Positions 44,753-57,961 are shown, counted from the stretch's first letter. The stretch is DNA of 64,000 nt from Lathyrus oleraceus (GCF_024323335.1 NC_066582.1:185660973-185724972); one strand, 5' to 3'. Numbers and translations are program-made. The notes: generated by a model from the letters alone, not told the origin.

Positions 44753-47700
44753 TTAAGACATCAAATGAGAAAGATCTAAGATCCCTAATTCACGACAAAT
44801 GTTGAAGAAAGGTTCCGTTGCCAAAGGTTTAGTGAATATATCAGCAAGCTGATTTTTGGAGTCAACGTGCTCAAATACAACGTCTTCTTTTTCAACATGG
44901 TCGCGAAGAAAGTGATGTCTAATCTCTATGTGTTTAGTGCGTGAGTGTAAAACAGGGTTTTTAGTAAGGTTTATGGCACTGGTGTTGTCACATTTTATAG
45001 GAATACGTTTGAGTTGAATGTTAAAGTCTTGTAGTTGCTGCTTTAGCCATAAGATCTGAGCGCAACAACTACCGGCTGCAACGTATTCAGCCTCTGCAGT
45101 TGACAAAGCCACAGAGACCTGCTTTTTGCTATGCCAACTTACCAAGGAATTTGAAAATAGGTGACATGTGCCACTAGTGCTTTTCCTATCTGATTTGCAG
45201 CCAGCAAAATCAGAATCGGAGTACCCTACTAAACTACAATCACTTCCTTTGGAATACCAAAGCCCATATTTAGGTGTTCCGTGAAGATATCTAAATATGC
45301 GCTTCACAGCTTTTAGGTGTGATTCCTTAGGATTTGAATGATAGCGTGCACACATACAAACACTAAACATGATGTCAGGTCTAGAAGCAGAAAGATACAA
45401 GAGAGATCCAATCATACCTCTGAACTTTTTGACATCTACACACTTACCATGCTCATCCTTATCTAGATTTCCTTTGGTAGGCATTGGGGTGTCAATTGAT
45501 TTTGAGTCATTCATTCCAAAGCGCTTGAGTAGTTCTCTGCAGTATTTTGTTTGACATACTGCTGTACCCTCATCAAGTTGCTTTATTTGCAGTCCTAGGA
45601 AGTAGTTCAGCTCCCCCATTAGACTCATCTCAAATTCACCCTGCATAACCTTAGAAAATTCTTCGACCAAGTGTATGTTAGTTGAACCAAAAATTATATC
45701 GTCTACATAAACTTCAACTAAAAGAATGTGCTTCCCTTTGTGTTTAATAAAGAGAGTATTATCCACTTTACCTCTTGAATATCCATGATCAATTAGGAAT
45801 TTGCTAAGCCTTTCATACCAAACCCGAGGGGCTTGTTTAAGACCATACAAAGCTCGTTTTAATTTGTAAACATGATCTGGATTTTCAGCATTCTCAAAAC
45901 CAGGAGGTTGTGAAACATATACCTCTTCATTTATGACACCATTAAGAAAAGCACTCTTTACGTCCATTTGGTAAAGCTTAAAATCATTAGAACAGGCATA
46001 GGCAAGCAATAGACGTATAGCTTCAAGGCGAGCAACTGGAGCATAAGTTTCCTCATAGTCTATGCCCTCCTCTTGGTTATACCCTTGTGTTACTAAGCGT
46101 GCCTTGTTCCTAGTAATCACTCCGTTTTCATCAAGCTTATTTCTAAAAACCCACTTAGTACCTATGATATGATGATCTCGCGGACGAGGGACAAGTTCCC
46201 AAACGTCATTTCTTTTAAATTGATTAAGCTCTTCTTGCATGGCCATTAGCCAAAATTCATCAATCAAGGCCTCTTTGGCATTTTTAGGTTCTACTTGTGA
46301 AACAAAGGCGAAGTGAGAACAAAAGTTACTTATCTTAGAACGGGTCATTACTCCCTTTGAAATGTCTCCCAAGATGTTGTCAATGGGATGGCCTTTTGAG
46401 GATTTCCAAGCTGTTGGAAGATCATTCACTTCAGCTGTCTTTTCTTCCCCATTTTCTTCATGACTAGTATCTTCCTCCTTCTCATGGGCAGCTGTTTTGG
46501 ACTGATCAGTTTCCTCAACAGCTTCCTTGAGTATGTCTTCTGTAGATACACCTGCGTCATCAAAAGAAATACCTTTTCCGACATTTTTCGGATAAGACTC
46601 ATCAAAAGAAACATGGACAGATTCTTCAACAGTAAGTAAACGCTTATTATACACTCTATATGCTTTAATTGACAGTGAGTAACCAAGAAAGATGCCTTCA
46701 TCCGCTTTTGCATCAAACTTCCCAATGTTTTCCTTACCGTTATTCAAAACAAAACACTTACAACCGAACACGTGAAGATGTGACAAGTTTGGCTTTCTTC
46801 CTTTTAAAAGCTCATAAGGGGTTTTATTTAAAATTGGACGAATTAAGATCCTGTTTAAAACATAACAAGCTGTGCTAACAGCATCAGCCTAAAAGTATTT
46901 TGGTAATCCACCCTCATTTAGCATTGTTCTTGCCAACTCCTCCAAAACACGATTTTTACGCTCCACAACACCATTTTGTTGTGGAGTTTGAGGAGCTGAA
47001 AAGTTATGCTCAATACCATACTTGTCACAATACTTATCAAAGTGATAATTTTGAAATTCACCACCATGATCGCTACGGATTGTAACTATTTTGGAGTTCA
47101 TTTTGTTTTGGGACAGATTTGCAAAATTCTTAAAAGCAGAAAAAGTTTCATCTTTGCTATGAAGGAATATAGTCCAAGTAAATCTAGAATAGTCGTCAAC
47201 AATTACAAAACCATAGTAATTTCCACCTAAGCTCTTTGTCCTGGAAGGTCCAAAGAGATCCATATGGAGAAGCTCAAGAGGTCGTGAAGTTGAAATTATA
47301 TTTTTTGATTTAAAAGAGACTCTCGTTTGCTTTCCCATTTGGCAAGCGTCACATAGGTGGTCTTTTGAAAATTTTATTTTTGGAAGACCGACTACTAGAT
47401 CCTTAGATACAACTTTATTAAGCAAATCGAAATTAACATGTGCTAAACGTCTATGCCAAAGCCAAGAATCATCATTCAAGGTAACTAGACATTTAGTACT
47501 TGTTAAAGATACATCAAAAAGGTCAAGCATATAGATGTTGTTTACTCTTACACCCTTAAACACAACGTCCTGTTCAGCATGTTCAATTATGCAGCAAGTT
47601 TTTGTAAAAGAAACTTTATAGCCCATGTCACATAATTGACTTATGCTTAACAAATTGTGTTTAAGTCCCTCTACTAGATGGACATTAGAAATAGTAGTGG

Positions 47701-47884
47701 TGGAGGGATTACCTACACTACCTTTGCCGAGTATAGCTCCTTTGTTATTGTCTCCATAAGTAACATATCTCTTCTTCTTTGCCTTGAAGTCTATAAAAAG
47801 CGATATGTCACCGGTCATGTGCCTTGAGTAGCCGCTGTCAAGAAACCACCTTCTATCTGCGGAAGCAAGGCACTCATCCTACAA
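44753..47884 (-). pseudogene. Pol of element E (protease, integrase, RT, RNase H), one stop
   Basis: One reading frame from the protease motif WFLDSGYSRHMTGD (about 47859-47807) through the integrase zinc segment (HRRLAHVNFDLLNKV, CDACQMGKQ), the catalytic core (LHMDLFGPSRTKS, VDDYSRFTWTIF, PQQNGVVERKNR), the RT ([24 protein letters not shown]) and the RNase H ([40 protein letters not shown]). The only interruption is a TAG near 46889 where copia elements normally carry Trp, a TGG-to-TAG change. The protease DSG triad is kept, but the usual following Cys is Tyr. Otherwise it appears nearly complete. A separate frameshift near 47885 divides it from gag. Confidence 0.85.
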
Positions 47885-49665
47885 TATCAAAAGAGAGAAG
47901 TTGGTACCCAATTTTCATTGGGTCCAAGTGGGTAAGTGCTAACATGGTTGCCTTTTGGCTTCCATTGATAAATACCTTTAGGAACAAGAAATCTCCTAAA
48001 CTTGCATTTCTCAATGGTATGGCCAGCACGACAACAATAATGACATAAACCATGATGATGTGGTTGTTTATTCTTGTTCATTAAATCCTTTGGAATGAAA
48101 GATTATTTTGCATATGGTGGATTTAACGACTTCTTAAACAACCTAGAGTCAACAGCATAAGTGACCTTAGGTTGCAACGCTTTTTCTAATTTGACCTTAA
48201 GAGTGTTTACCTCTTTTTGCCAAATATGACAAGCGTCACAATACCTAACTCTACTACATCCATCAATGTCAATATCTTTTGAATTTTCTGCAATACTATC
48301 TTTCAACGCTTCTAAATCATTTTGAGCTTTGTATACTTTACCTTCCAAAAATGAAAAAATATGTTTGTCGGAAGATAGTCTTTTAAAAGCATCTACAGCT
48401 TCATTATGCAGTTTTTCAAAAGCTATTTTTAGTTCGGAAAAAGACATTGAAGAGAAATTATTGTAATAGGCTTGTTTTACCTTTTTGTCATTGTTTTTCT
48501 TCTTGTGGCAGGACAGATTTTTTGTGTGAGCCATAAGGCACAAATTTGCGGCTTCATCACCATCACTTGAGCTTTGTGTGCTTGATGAATCACTATCACT
48601 TTCCCATGCAATGCACGCTCTTCTTTGTTTGCTGTACCCTTTTGGTGAAGCTTTTCTTTGATCCTTATACTTCATAGGGCAGTCCGTTTTATAATGTCCA
48701 GATTTACCACAATTAAAACAAGATCCTCTTCCTCTACTCTTCTTGTTCTCTTCTTGTTTCGAATCTGTAGATTGTCTTCGAAACTTCATGAGATTTTTGT
48801 CGGAATGCTTGACTCCATTCTTTCGAATGAATCTATTATATCTCCTTACAAACAGTCCCATTTCCTTATCATCCGAATCTTTGTCACTACTAGAATCATT
48901 TTCACTTTGCTCTTTTCGTGAGGACTTAGAGCTAGAGGCCACAAGAGCTATTGGCTTCTTCTCTCCCTCTTTGTCTCTTTTCTTCTCCTTTTCCTTCTTA
49001 CTTTTGTTCTCATATTTTTCAAGACTTTCCAATGCTTGCTGATGTTCTTCCAACTTTCCAAACAAAGTTGTAATCGTAAGTCTCGTTAGATCGTTGGCTT
49101 CCTTAATTGCTGTTACTTTAGGTTGCCATTCCCTGCTAAGACACCTGAGAATTTTATTAGTAGCAATTTCATTGGAAATAGGTTTTCCAAGCGCATTCAA
49201 TCGGTTAGTGAGATGAGTGAATCTCTTTTGCATGTCGGAGATAGATTCTCCTTGTTTCATGCGAAAGAGCTCAAACTCTTGATTGAGTGTGTTAATGCGG
49301 GACTGTTTTACTTCAGTAGTACCCTCATGGGCAACTTCTAAAGCATCCCACATTTCTTTAGCTGTCGTGCAATGGGATACCCGATAATACTCATCAACAC
49401 CAAGTGCTGAAATTAGCATGTTTCGAGCTCTCCAATCACACAACCACTTTTTCTCATCTTTCTCATTCCAATCATCTTCTGGTTTAGGAACTATGGCGCC
49501 AGCCGCATTTGTCATAGTGATTTGAAAAGGACCATTTTCAATGGCAGCCCATACTAGCCTATCCACAGAATTTATATGAACTCGCATGCAGTCTTTCCAG
49601 TAGCCATAATTTTCACCGTTGAAAATAGGCGCTCTATTATACGCCCCCTTTGGTACAGAATCCAT
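47885..49665 (-). pseudogene. Gag of element E, with stop near its 3' end
   Basis: The first ATG is at 49665 (MDSVPKGAYNRAPIFNGENY), only about 38 bases after the primer site. Gag domain motifs include YGYWKDCMRVHINSVD, VSHCTTAKEMWDALEVAHEG and ELFRMKQGESISDMQKRF. A lysine-rich, then acidic segment is followed by a CCHC knuckle (CFNCGKSGHYKTDCP) and a C-terminal extension with EAANLCLMAH. The extended tail after the knuckle is typical of Sirevirus gag. A TAA at 48103 stops the frame after PPYAK; the same frame continues to a second zinc-finger-like CHYCCRAGHTIEKC (about 48045) before the frameshift near 47885. Confidence 0.82.
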
Positions 49666-49702
49666 ACTGTTACAGGCAGCCACAGAGCACCAGCGAACCG
49701 GC

Positions 49703-49714
49703 GCTCTGATACCA
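49703..49714 (-). other. Primer-binding site of E
   Basis: The minus strand reads TGGTATCAGAGC two bases from the LTR end; complementary to initiator methionine tRNA. Confidence 0.88.
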
Positions 49715-49716
49715 CT

Positions 49717-51402
49717 TGTTAGACGGTGTGGCTAGTGATCGAGAGGGGGGGGGGGTGAATAGATCACCTCTTTAATATTAAACGGATTTAAAGTTTTATC
49801 AGTGTTTTCAAAGTTGGCGGAAAATTTTAGTCCCGAATCGACTTCCGTCTATTCTGAACCGCTACTAGAAAACCGGACACGCGAGTTTAATGCTGGATTT
49901 GGATAAGAATGACAGAAACTATTAACACCAGAATTTTAGCCAATTGAATGCACTTATCATTAAAGTCTATTTCCAATGAATAAAACTTAGCTAATGATTT
50001 TGTCAAACAGTTGGTGTGTATGTAATCAATGATGAACAACAGTGGAGTTTAGTTAAAGAAGTTTTCTTGCCACTGCTGTCTTGCAAAAGGTACAATCACA
50101 ACACACTAACTGAATTTGCAAAACTGTTGGAAACGTAAAGAGGAGTAAGGGAAGAATACAATACGCAGAGATTTGGTAAGGAAGTTCCCCACGTCTTCCT
50201 CGCGTGTGGGTACGTCTCCCTCTCAATTTCAAATGAAATTGAGAACTTTGATTATCAATTATGCCGAATTCGTTGATACAAGGTTATGATACAAAGATAG
50301 AATTCTAAATTCCAAGAACTTCTTCTTGTATGAAACCTCCACTTGATCTGAGCACGATCAAGAATTTCTTGCACGAAATTGCAAACAATTCACCGGTTCC
50401 ACGACCTGCTTGCGAAATCCCCCGATCTCCAAACGCAACGCTGCGGCTGAATCTGTTCTGCAAACGTGACTAACAAACCCGCAAGAACACTCCAGTTCTT
50501 GAAGGACAGACCAGTAGGTTTTTCCTCGAAACCCCCTTCAATCTTCAACTCAGCTAGATCCTCGATCGTTCCACTGAAAAACCTCAGCTAGATCCTTGAT
50601 CGTACCACTGAACGTTATCTCTTTGATCCTTTAATCCAAAGAACAAGAATGATTTTGTTTTGATGTTCTTGAAGAAAAGTGATTGAGAAGATGAAGAAGA
50701 TGAAGTCTCTTTCAGGTTTCTATCTTCTCAACAACAATTGCTGCTACACACTGCTTTGATCTTGTGTTCAATTGTTTTTCCCTCTTAGAATTCGTAAACA
50801 TCACTGTTGTCACAACATCTCTTATATATGCTGAAACAAAGACTGTTAGAACATAAAACAAACTTATGCATTGATACATGAGGGTATGCATCAATGCATA
50901 CTGTAAGATATATGAGTTTTTGGTGAAATGAATTAAGCATGTATCGATGCATAATTCGTATGTATTGATGCATATGACATTTCCACTAACATGCATCGAT
51001 GCATAATACGCATGCATTGATACATAGGGTGTTTCAACTGATCATGGATCGATGCAAGGCTCGTATGGATCGATCCATAGAGCATTTTGCCTGCTCATGT
51101 GTCGATACATGACTTGTGTGCATCGATGCATACTGAACAATTTTTTTTTGTAAATTGCAACAGCTGTATGGATCGATGCATAGGCTTATGTGTTGATGCA
51201 TACTGACACAAAATGGATTTTATGAGTTATTTTAAGAGATGTATCAATATAGATCTTTATGTACAGACATGCAACAATAGAATGGGATAAAACACACTAA
51301 AAACACTCATGTGTCATGTATGGTAATGCACAACCATCATTTGGATGATGATCACACAATTTGCTATCATTCAAAAGCTATTCAAAGTAAAGAATTTTCT
51401 CA
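49717..51402 (-). repeat. 5' LTR of element E (minus strand)
   Basis: 1,686 bp, same ends as the other LTR. It carries the same palindromic array and TATA box. One array site differs from the other LTR (ATCAATGCAT instead of ATCGATGCAT near 50890). Confidence 0.92.
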
Positions 51403-51796
51403 CACAATGGGATAATTGTAATATCCAATTGCTAAAACAATGGGTCAAACTTAACTAAACAAATTATAATAAGATTATATATGTTTAGAAGCAAGAGTTG
51501 GAAATGATCCATGTGATGGATTGGAATAAGGAGTTATTCACCCAACTAAAATATTCTAGAGTTGTATTATATACAATTGGAAGGAGTTCCTACATAAATA
51601 ACCTAGTTTTGTGTAATCCGCCTACGCGGACTTAAAACAAAGTGAAATGTGGATCTCGACCCACTAGAAAATCTTCCAACGGGATTTTCCAAATGGGTCA
51701 TTTATTTTGAGTAAAATAGTGGGAGCATATTTAATTAAAGGCCTAAATAAATATGTTATTGATACTTATATTTTCATTATTTTCATGTAGATTACC

Positions 51797-54700
51797 ATGA
51801 TAACAAACACCTCTAACAACATTTTGCGACCAATCCTTGATAAGGAAAAATTGTCTGGGACAATTTTTTTGGATTGACACCGAAATCTGAGGATTATCCT
51901 CAAACATGATAGAAAGCTGTATGTCTTGGAGAAACCTGTTCCTGAAGAGGAACCTCCTAGTTCTGCACCTAAGGCAGAAAGAGATGCTTATAAGAAGCAT
52001 GTCTATGATGCCAATGAAACTGCTTGCCTCATGCTATATACCATGAACTTAGAGTTGCAAAAGCAACATGAGAACATGGCAGCATTCGATATGATCGAAC
52101 ACCTGAAGATGCTCTATCAAGAGCAAGCAAGGCATGAAAGGTTTGAAGTTTCAAAAGCCCTTTTCCAAGGCAAGTTAGCTGAGGGATCCCCTGTAGGTCC
52201 CCATGTGCTCAAGATGATTGGGTATGTGGAGAACCTGGAGAGGTTGGGTTTTCCCCTCAGAAAGGAACTTGCGACTGATTTGATCTAGCAATCGTTTCCA
52301 GATAGATTCAGTCAATTTGTCCTTAATTTCAATATGAATGATATGGACAAATCTCTTCCTGAACTGCTAGCCATGTTAAGAACTGCTGAGAAGAATCTGA
52401 AGTCAAAAGGGAAGTCCATTCTGATGATCGGAAATGGAAAGAGACAAAACAAAAGATCCACCAAGCAGGGTGATCAAGGGAAAGGCAAGGAAGTTGCCAA
52501 ACCCAAACCCAATGCTTCTGCTTTGAAGCCTAGTGGAGGCATAGAAAAGGAAGGCACATGCTTCCATTGCGATAAGACCAGACACTGGAAGAGAAACTGC
52601 CCAAAGTACCTGGAAGATAAGAAGAATAGAGTAGAGACTTCAACTTTAGGTATTTTTGTTATTGAAATTAATTTATCTATTTCTGCATCATGGGTGTTAG
52701 ATATTGGATGCGGTTCTCACATTTATACCAATGTTTAGGGGCTAAAAAGGAGTAGAGATTTGGCAAAAGGTGAAGTTGACATACGAGTTGGCAATGGAGC
52801 AAAGGTTGTTGCTATATAGGAACTTATGTATTGACTTTACCTAGTGGTTTAATAGTTCAGTTAGAGAACTGTTATTATGTACCTTCAATTAGCAGGAATA
52901 TTATTTCTGTTTCTTGTTTAGACAAGTTTGGTTTTTCATTTATAATAAAGAACAATTATTGCTCCATTTATTTGAATGATATATTCTATGCTACTGCACA
53001 AATGAACAATGGACTATATGTCCTTGATCTTGAAATGCCTATTTATAACATTAATACTAAAAGGATGAAACCTAATGAGTTAAATCTAACTTACCTTTGG
53101 CATTGTCGATTAGGCCACATAAATGAGAAACACATTTCCAAACTTCATAAAGATGGACTCTTGGACTCTTTTGATTATGAATCATATGAGACATTCATAT
53201 CTTGTTTAATTGGAAAGATGGTAAAGTCTCCATTCACAGGAAAAGGTGAAAGAGATAATGATCTTTTGGCCCTCATACATACTGATGTATGTGGACCTCT
53301 GAACATACCAGCCAGAGGAGGTTTTCAGTACTTCATCACATTTACTGATGATTTCAGTAGATATGGTTATGCGTATTTAATGAAACACAAATCAGAGTCC
53401 TTTGAAAAGTTCAAGGAATTCAAGAATGAAGTACAAAACTAACTAGGTAAGAATATTAAAACTCTTCGATCAGATCGAGGTGGTGAGTATTTAAGCCTAG
53501 AGTCTGATGACCATCTGAAAGAGTGTGGGATCCTATCCCAACTTACTCCTCCTGGAACACCCCAATGGAACGGTGTATCTAAGAGAAGAAATCGAACCAT
53601 GTTAGACATGGTCCGATTCATGATGAGTCACGCCGATCTTCCAAACTCCTTTTGAGGACATGCACTATTGACAACAACTTACACACTTAACCGTGTTCCA
53701 TCCAAAAAGGTTGAGAAGACACCATATGAGATATGGAGTGGTAAGAAATCACATATGTCTTACATGAAGATTTGGGGTTGCAAAGTTTATGTGAAACGAC
53801 AAATTTCAACTAAGCTTGAGCCCAAATCTGACAAATGATTATTTGTGGGGTATCCTAAAGAAATAAGAGGGTATTACTTCTACAATCCTTCTGAGGGCAA
53901 AATGTTTGTCGCCCGAACTGGAGTTTTCCTAGAAAAGGATTTTATTTCCAAAGGAATTAGTGGGAGGAAAGTAGAGCTTGAAGAAATTCAAGAATCACAA
54001 AGCATTGATACACCTGTGGAGGAATTAGAGCAGGAAACACAAGTAGTTATGGAAGAGCAACCTGCTCAAGTAGAACAAGACCGTCGTAGGTCAAGCAGGA
54101 TACATCACCTACCTGATTGATATGGATATCTCATAACTGATCAAGGTGATGTATTACTCAGGGATCAAGATGAGCCTGTGACCTACCAAGAGTCCATAAT
54201 TGGTCCCGAGTCTGAGAAGTGGCTAGAAGCCATGAAATCTGAAATGGATTCCATGTACACGAACCAGGTTTGGACCTTGGTAGAGCCTCCTGTAGGAGTT
54301 AACCCTATAGGATGCAAGTGGGTCTTCAAAAGGAAGATTGGCATGGATGGTAAGGTACATACCTATAAGGCAAGACTTGTTGCAAAAGGATATAAATAAA
54401 TTCATGGGGTTGACTATGATGAAACCTTTTCACCAGTTGCAATGCTTAAATCTGTTCGGATTTTACTTGTTATCGCTGCATATCATGATTATGAAATATG
54501 GTAGATGGATGTCAAAAATACTTTCCTTAATGGGAATCTTCTTGAGGATGTGTACATGACACAACTTGAAGGATTTGACATACCAGAAGAAGCCCAAAAG
54601 ATATGCAAGTTACAAAGATCAATCTATGGATTGTAGCAAGCTTCCAGAAGCTGGAATCTTCATTTTGATGAAACAGTAAAATAATATGGATTCATCAAGA

Positions 54701-55752
54701 ATGAAGACGAGCCTTGTGTCTACAAGAAGGTTAGTAGGAGCATGATCACCTTCCTGGTATTATATGTAGATAATATATTACTCATTGGAAACGATGTCCC
54801 TACCCTACAAAAAGTAAAGTCTTGGTTGGGGAAATGCTTTTCCATGAAGGACCTAGGTAAAGCAGCCTATATATTAGGAATCAGGATCTATAGAGATAGA
54901 TCACATAAACTGATTGGTCTAAGTCAGAGTACATACATAGACAAAGTGCTGAGACGCTTTAATATGCATGATTCCAAGAAAGGATTCATACCTATGCAAC
55001 ATGGCACATGTCTATCAAAAACACAATCCCGTTCAACTAAGGAAGAAAGGGATCGCATGAATAAGATTCCATATGCATATGCAAAAGGATCTATCATGTA
55101 TCCCATGTTATGTACTCGATCATATGTCTCGTATGCTTTAAGTGCAACGAGTAGGTACCAATCTGATCCCGATGATGCTCATTGGGTAGTTGTCAAGAAT
55201 ATCCTTAAGTATTTAAGAAAGACTAAAGACTCATTCTTGATATATGGAGGTCAGTAAGAGCTTGTTGTAATTGGATACACCGATGCTAGCTTCCAGACAG
55301 ATAAGGATGACTTTAGATCGCAATCTGGTTATCTGTTTTGCTTAAACGGTGGCGCTGTGAGCTGGAAAAGTTCAAAGCAAGATACAATTATTGATTTTAC
55401 AACTAAGGGCGAGTATATTGCTGCCTCAAGTGCAGCAAAAGAAGTTGTTTGGATCAAAAATTTCATTAGTGAGCTTGGCATAGTTCCTAGCATTGTGGAT
55501 CCCATTGATCTCTATTGTGATAACAATGGTGCTATCACACAAGCTAAGGAGCCTAGATCTCACCAACGATCCAAACACATACTTAGCAGTTATCACCTCA
55601 TTCGATAGATAATAGATAGAGGAGATGTGAAAATATGCAGAGTACCTACACTTGACAATATTTTTGACCCACTAACAAAGCCTCTTGCGTAGCAGAAGCA
55701 TGATGGTCATACTAGATCTATGGGCATTAGGGGTATGCCTGATTGGCTCTAG
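51797..55752 (+). pseudogene. Gag-pol polyprotein of element D, heavily decayed
   Basis: Starts at ATG 51797 (MITNTSNNILRPILDKEKLS). Gag is followed by a zinc knuckle (CFHCDKTRHWKRNCP, the usual Gly replaced by Thr), a damaged protease motif (SWVLDIGCGSHI, Asp-Ile instead of Asp-Thr), the integrase (LWHCRLGHINEKH, LIHTDVCGPLN, DDFSRYGYAYL, PQWNGV), the RT (TFLNGNLLEDVYM, LYVDNILLIGND with the second catalytic Asp changed to Asn) and the RNase H (YTDASFQTDKDDF, SKHILSSYH). Premature stops lie at 51875, 52286, 52736, 53440, 53653, 53836, 54118, 54397, 54502, 54634, 54682, 55255, 55606 and 55690. One frameshift lies near 52815. It is not functional. It resembles proteins annotated as 'transposon TNT 1-94'-like. 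Confidence 0.88.
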
Positions 55753-55756
55753 TGCT

Positions 55757-55766
55757 AGTGGGAGAT
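55757..55766 (+). other. Polypurine tract of D
   Basis: AGTGGGAGAT immediately before the 3' LTR; the standard plus-strand primer position for copia elements. Confidence 0.8.
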
Positions 55767-56862
55767 TGTTGGTGTAAGCCCTAGAGGCAAATACTTTTGG
55801 TACTTGTATCGAATTATTTATTAATAATAAAAGACTTTTTCTTTATTATGTTTGTTTAATAAAGTCCCTAGAATAGCTAATCCGTTTAATGTATCAAGTG
55901 TGACTTAATCATGAGATCCCATTAAACATAAGGACACTATTCTTAAAGTATTCGTAGTTAAGCTTTGTTGTGGAGTGGGATAACATTAAAGCATTAAGAC
56001 TATTATGTATATAGACTGATGATCACATCTCATGCATCATGGATAAGGAGTTATCAAGTCTTAAACATAAGTATGAATATTGAGAGTAATATTTATACTG
56101 GATTGACCCGCTATGAGAATACTATATAGAATGTTATGCTAAGTGTCATAAGTTATTCTCGTGGTGATAATGGTGTATACCACCATTTGACCTGAAACCA
56201 CTATGTATCCTAGATGTAGAGTCGAGTGCCTTATTGCTGATCAAACATTGTCCTTAACTGGATGACCATAAAGACAGTTGATGGGTACTCCACGAAGCAT
56301 GTTGAGGGACATGAGTGACCTAGATGGAATTTTCCCATCCTGCGTAACAGGATAAATGTCTACATGCCCAATATTGAACTGGACGAGGATGACACGGTCT
56401 ATGCCTTGTGTTCAATATAGACATAAGGGCAAAATGGTAATTATACACATAAGTATTATCACAAAAGGATTTGTCAGATCACATGATATTTTCGTGTCTT
56501 GGGTAGCAGTGATGTGTTGCTAAATACCGATCACTGTTTATTATGTTAAATACGTGATTTAATATAATTGCTAATACCGCGAAAACCTACAAGGTCACAC
56601 ACAAACGGACGGATTGATGAGAGATAGAGTAACTAAGGAATACCGTAAGGTACGGTGAACTTAAGTGAATTGTAGAACATCATAAGGTACAATGTACTTA
56701 AGTAGAGTACGAAATATGGTAAGGTACCACACACTTAAGTGATTTTGGCATATCATAAGATATGGGCCACATACACTTAAGTGAGCTTTTTAGCTTGTAG
56801 CCCACGCAAGTGGTTCTATAAATAGAACCCTTATGCAGAAGCATTTGTGCAGTTGTAATTTC

Positions 56863-56901
<39 letters not shown>

Positions 56902-57128
56902 AAAGCCTTCATTCGTAGCAGCTAGCACTGAGATTGAAGGAATCTGTTCGTGTGGACTGAGTAGAGGCGTTATCACCATTCAACGTTCGTGATCGCTCCA
57001 TAGATCTGCATCAAAGGTTTCAATCGCCATAAGAGGTAACGATTCTATCACTGATCATGCCCATTTGTAAGGATCACTAAAGGAGAAATTTTTAATTCCG
57101 CTGCATTTTGGATCGCTATTCTCCTTCA
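55767..57128 (+). repeat. 3' LTR of element D
   Basis: 1,362 bp. TATAAATA near 56817 is followed by a shorter (CT)n tract (56866-56897) than in the 5' LTR. Numerous substitutions from the 5' copy support an old insertion. Confidence 0.9.
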
Positions 57129-57144
57129 AAATTAGGGTATGACA
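57129..57144 (-). mobile_element. First bases of the O1 LTR (minus strand)
   Basis: The minus strand reads TGTCATACCCTAATTT, a good LTR start. It joins to 26476 once D is removed. Confidence 0.55.
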
Positions 57145-57961
57145 CCCGAGTTTTATCTATGTTTTCCCTTTCCTTCGGGAATTAATAAAGTTCAATGAAG
57201 ACTCTGTTGTATCTTCGAGTGTGCGATGTGTTCAAGTATATTTCCACTAACTTTACTAGAAAGGGGACCCATGAAAGCAAAAATAGTACCTAAAATAGAG
57301 TAGGAAACTAATGCATCAGCATACCATGCATTTCTTCAACCATATTCCATGGGAGGTTCAGGTACGTAAGCATGATCGGGGATGAATAAAGGTTCTTCAA
57401 TGGTAGCGGCTAAGAGAGCACGTGGAGCAGGTCTGATTTTGGGAGTCGTTGTTGATTCTTAAGTTTGGAAAGAAATTTGATGGAAAAGATTGCAAAAATT
57501 TTAGAAAGCTCTCTAGGGTTTTCGTTTTTTTTCCAGAGGAGGAAATTGTGAAAGAGAAAAAACTGATGAAAAAACCTTTAAATAGCCAAATGGAAGAAAA
57601 TGTTCCAGCTTTTCCCTCAAATAATTTTGGACACATGACATATACAGGTCGATAGTTGGCACCAAGAGGTTACTGGAAAAGATGAAAATAAAAAAATTAA
57701 TTTTTTTGTTTTTTTCATTTAAGTTATTGTTGCATTAATCTCCTAAGAAATATGGGATGATGATGATGAGTCGCACGCACGTCTGTGACATGATGGTTTG
57801 GCAGAAAATGGTAATAATGACACATAAGTAAAATAAATAATAATAAAACATCTAGTTGACATGACGTGTACAAGCTAATTGGATAATGTCAAGGGTTTAT
57901 CAAAAATATCACCTTTCTTCCATCTGACACAGGATCAAATGTGTCATTTTTTGGGGGCATA
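57145..57961 (-). other. Unresolved repeat region right of O1
   Basis: 57150-57200 (TTTTCCCTTTCCTTCGGGAATTAATAAAGTTCA) resembles the O1 LTR end region in sense, suggesting another Ogre-type relic. On the minus strand a CTATTTAAAGG box near 57580 is followed by a leader-like sequence. No protein is recognisable in the open frames at 57397-57636 (-) or 57449-57655 (+). The segment ends in a polypurine tract, TTTTTTGGGGGCATA, at 57947-57961. Confidence 0.35.

Larger units (their letters stand above)
29034..51402 (-). mobile_element. Element E: Sirevirus-like Ty1/copia retrotransposon
   Basis: Minus-strand element with near-identical LTRs (about 24 differences in 1,686 bp by hand count, about 1.4%). 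The flanks are CAATA (29029-29033) and CAATG (51403-51407), a 4-of-5 match. Order in element orientation: LTR, initiator-Met primer site, gag, pol (protease, integrase, RT, RNase H), a spacer with palindromic sites, an additional 'env-like' ORF, three polypurine tracts, LTR. Palindromic repeats upstream of the LTR promoter, repeated polypurine tracts and an extra ORF after pol are described hallmarks of Sireviruses. Element B is inserted between pol and the env-like ORF. Confidence 0.9.
26477..57128 (+). mobile_element. Element D: old Ty1/copia retrotransposon, hosting E and B
   Basis: LTRs begin TGTTTGTGTAAGCCC (26477) and TGTTGGTGTAAGCCC (55767) and both end CTCCTTCA (27861 and 57128). The flanks are ATATT (26472-26476) and AAATT (57129-57133), a 4-of-5 match. 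After removing E, the element is about 8.3 kb, with leader 27862-29033 joined to 51403 onward. Its coding region is heavily damaged. It landed about 15 bp inside the start of the O1 LTR. Confidence 0.88.

Noticed and set aside
57397..57636. Minus-strand 79-codon frame right of O1
   Set aside because: Sits in a leader-like region downstream of a minus-strand TATA-like box; no domain recognised, so left as unresolved repeat.
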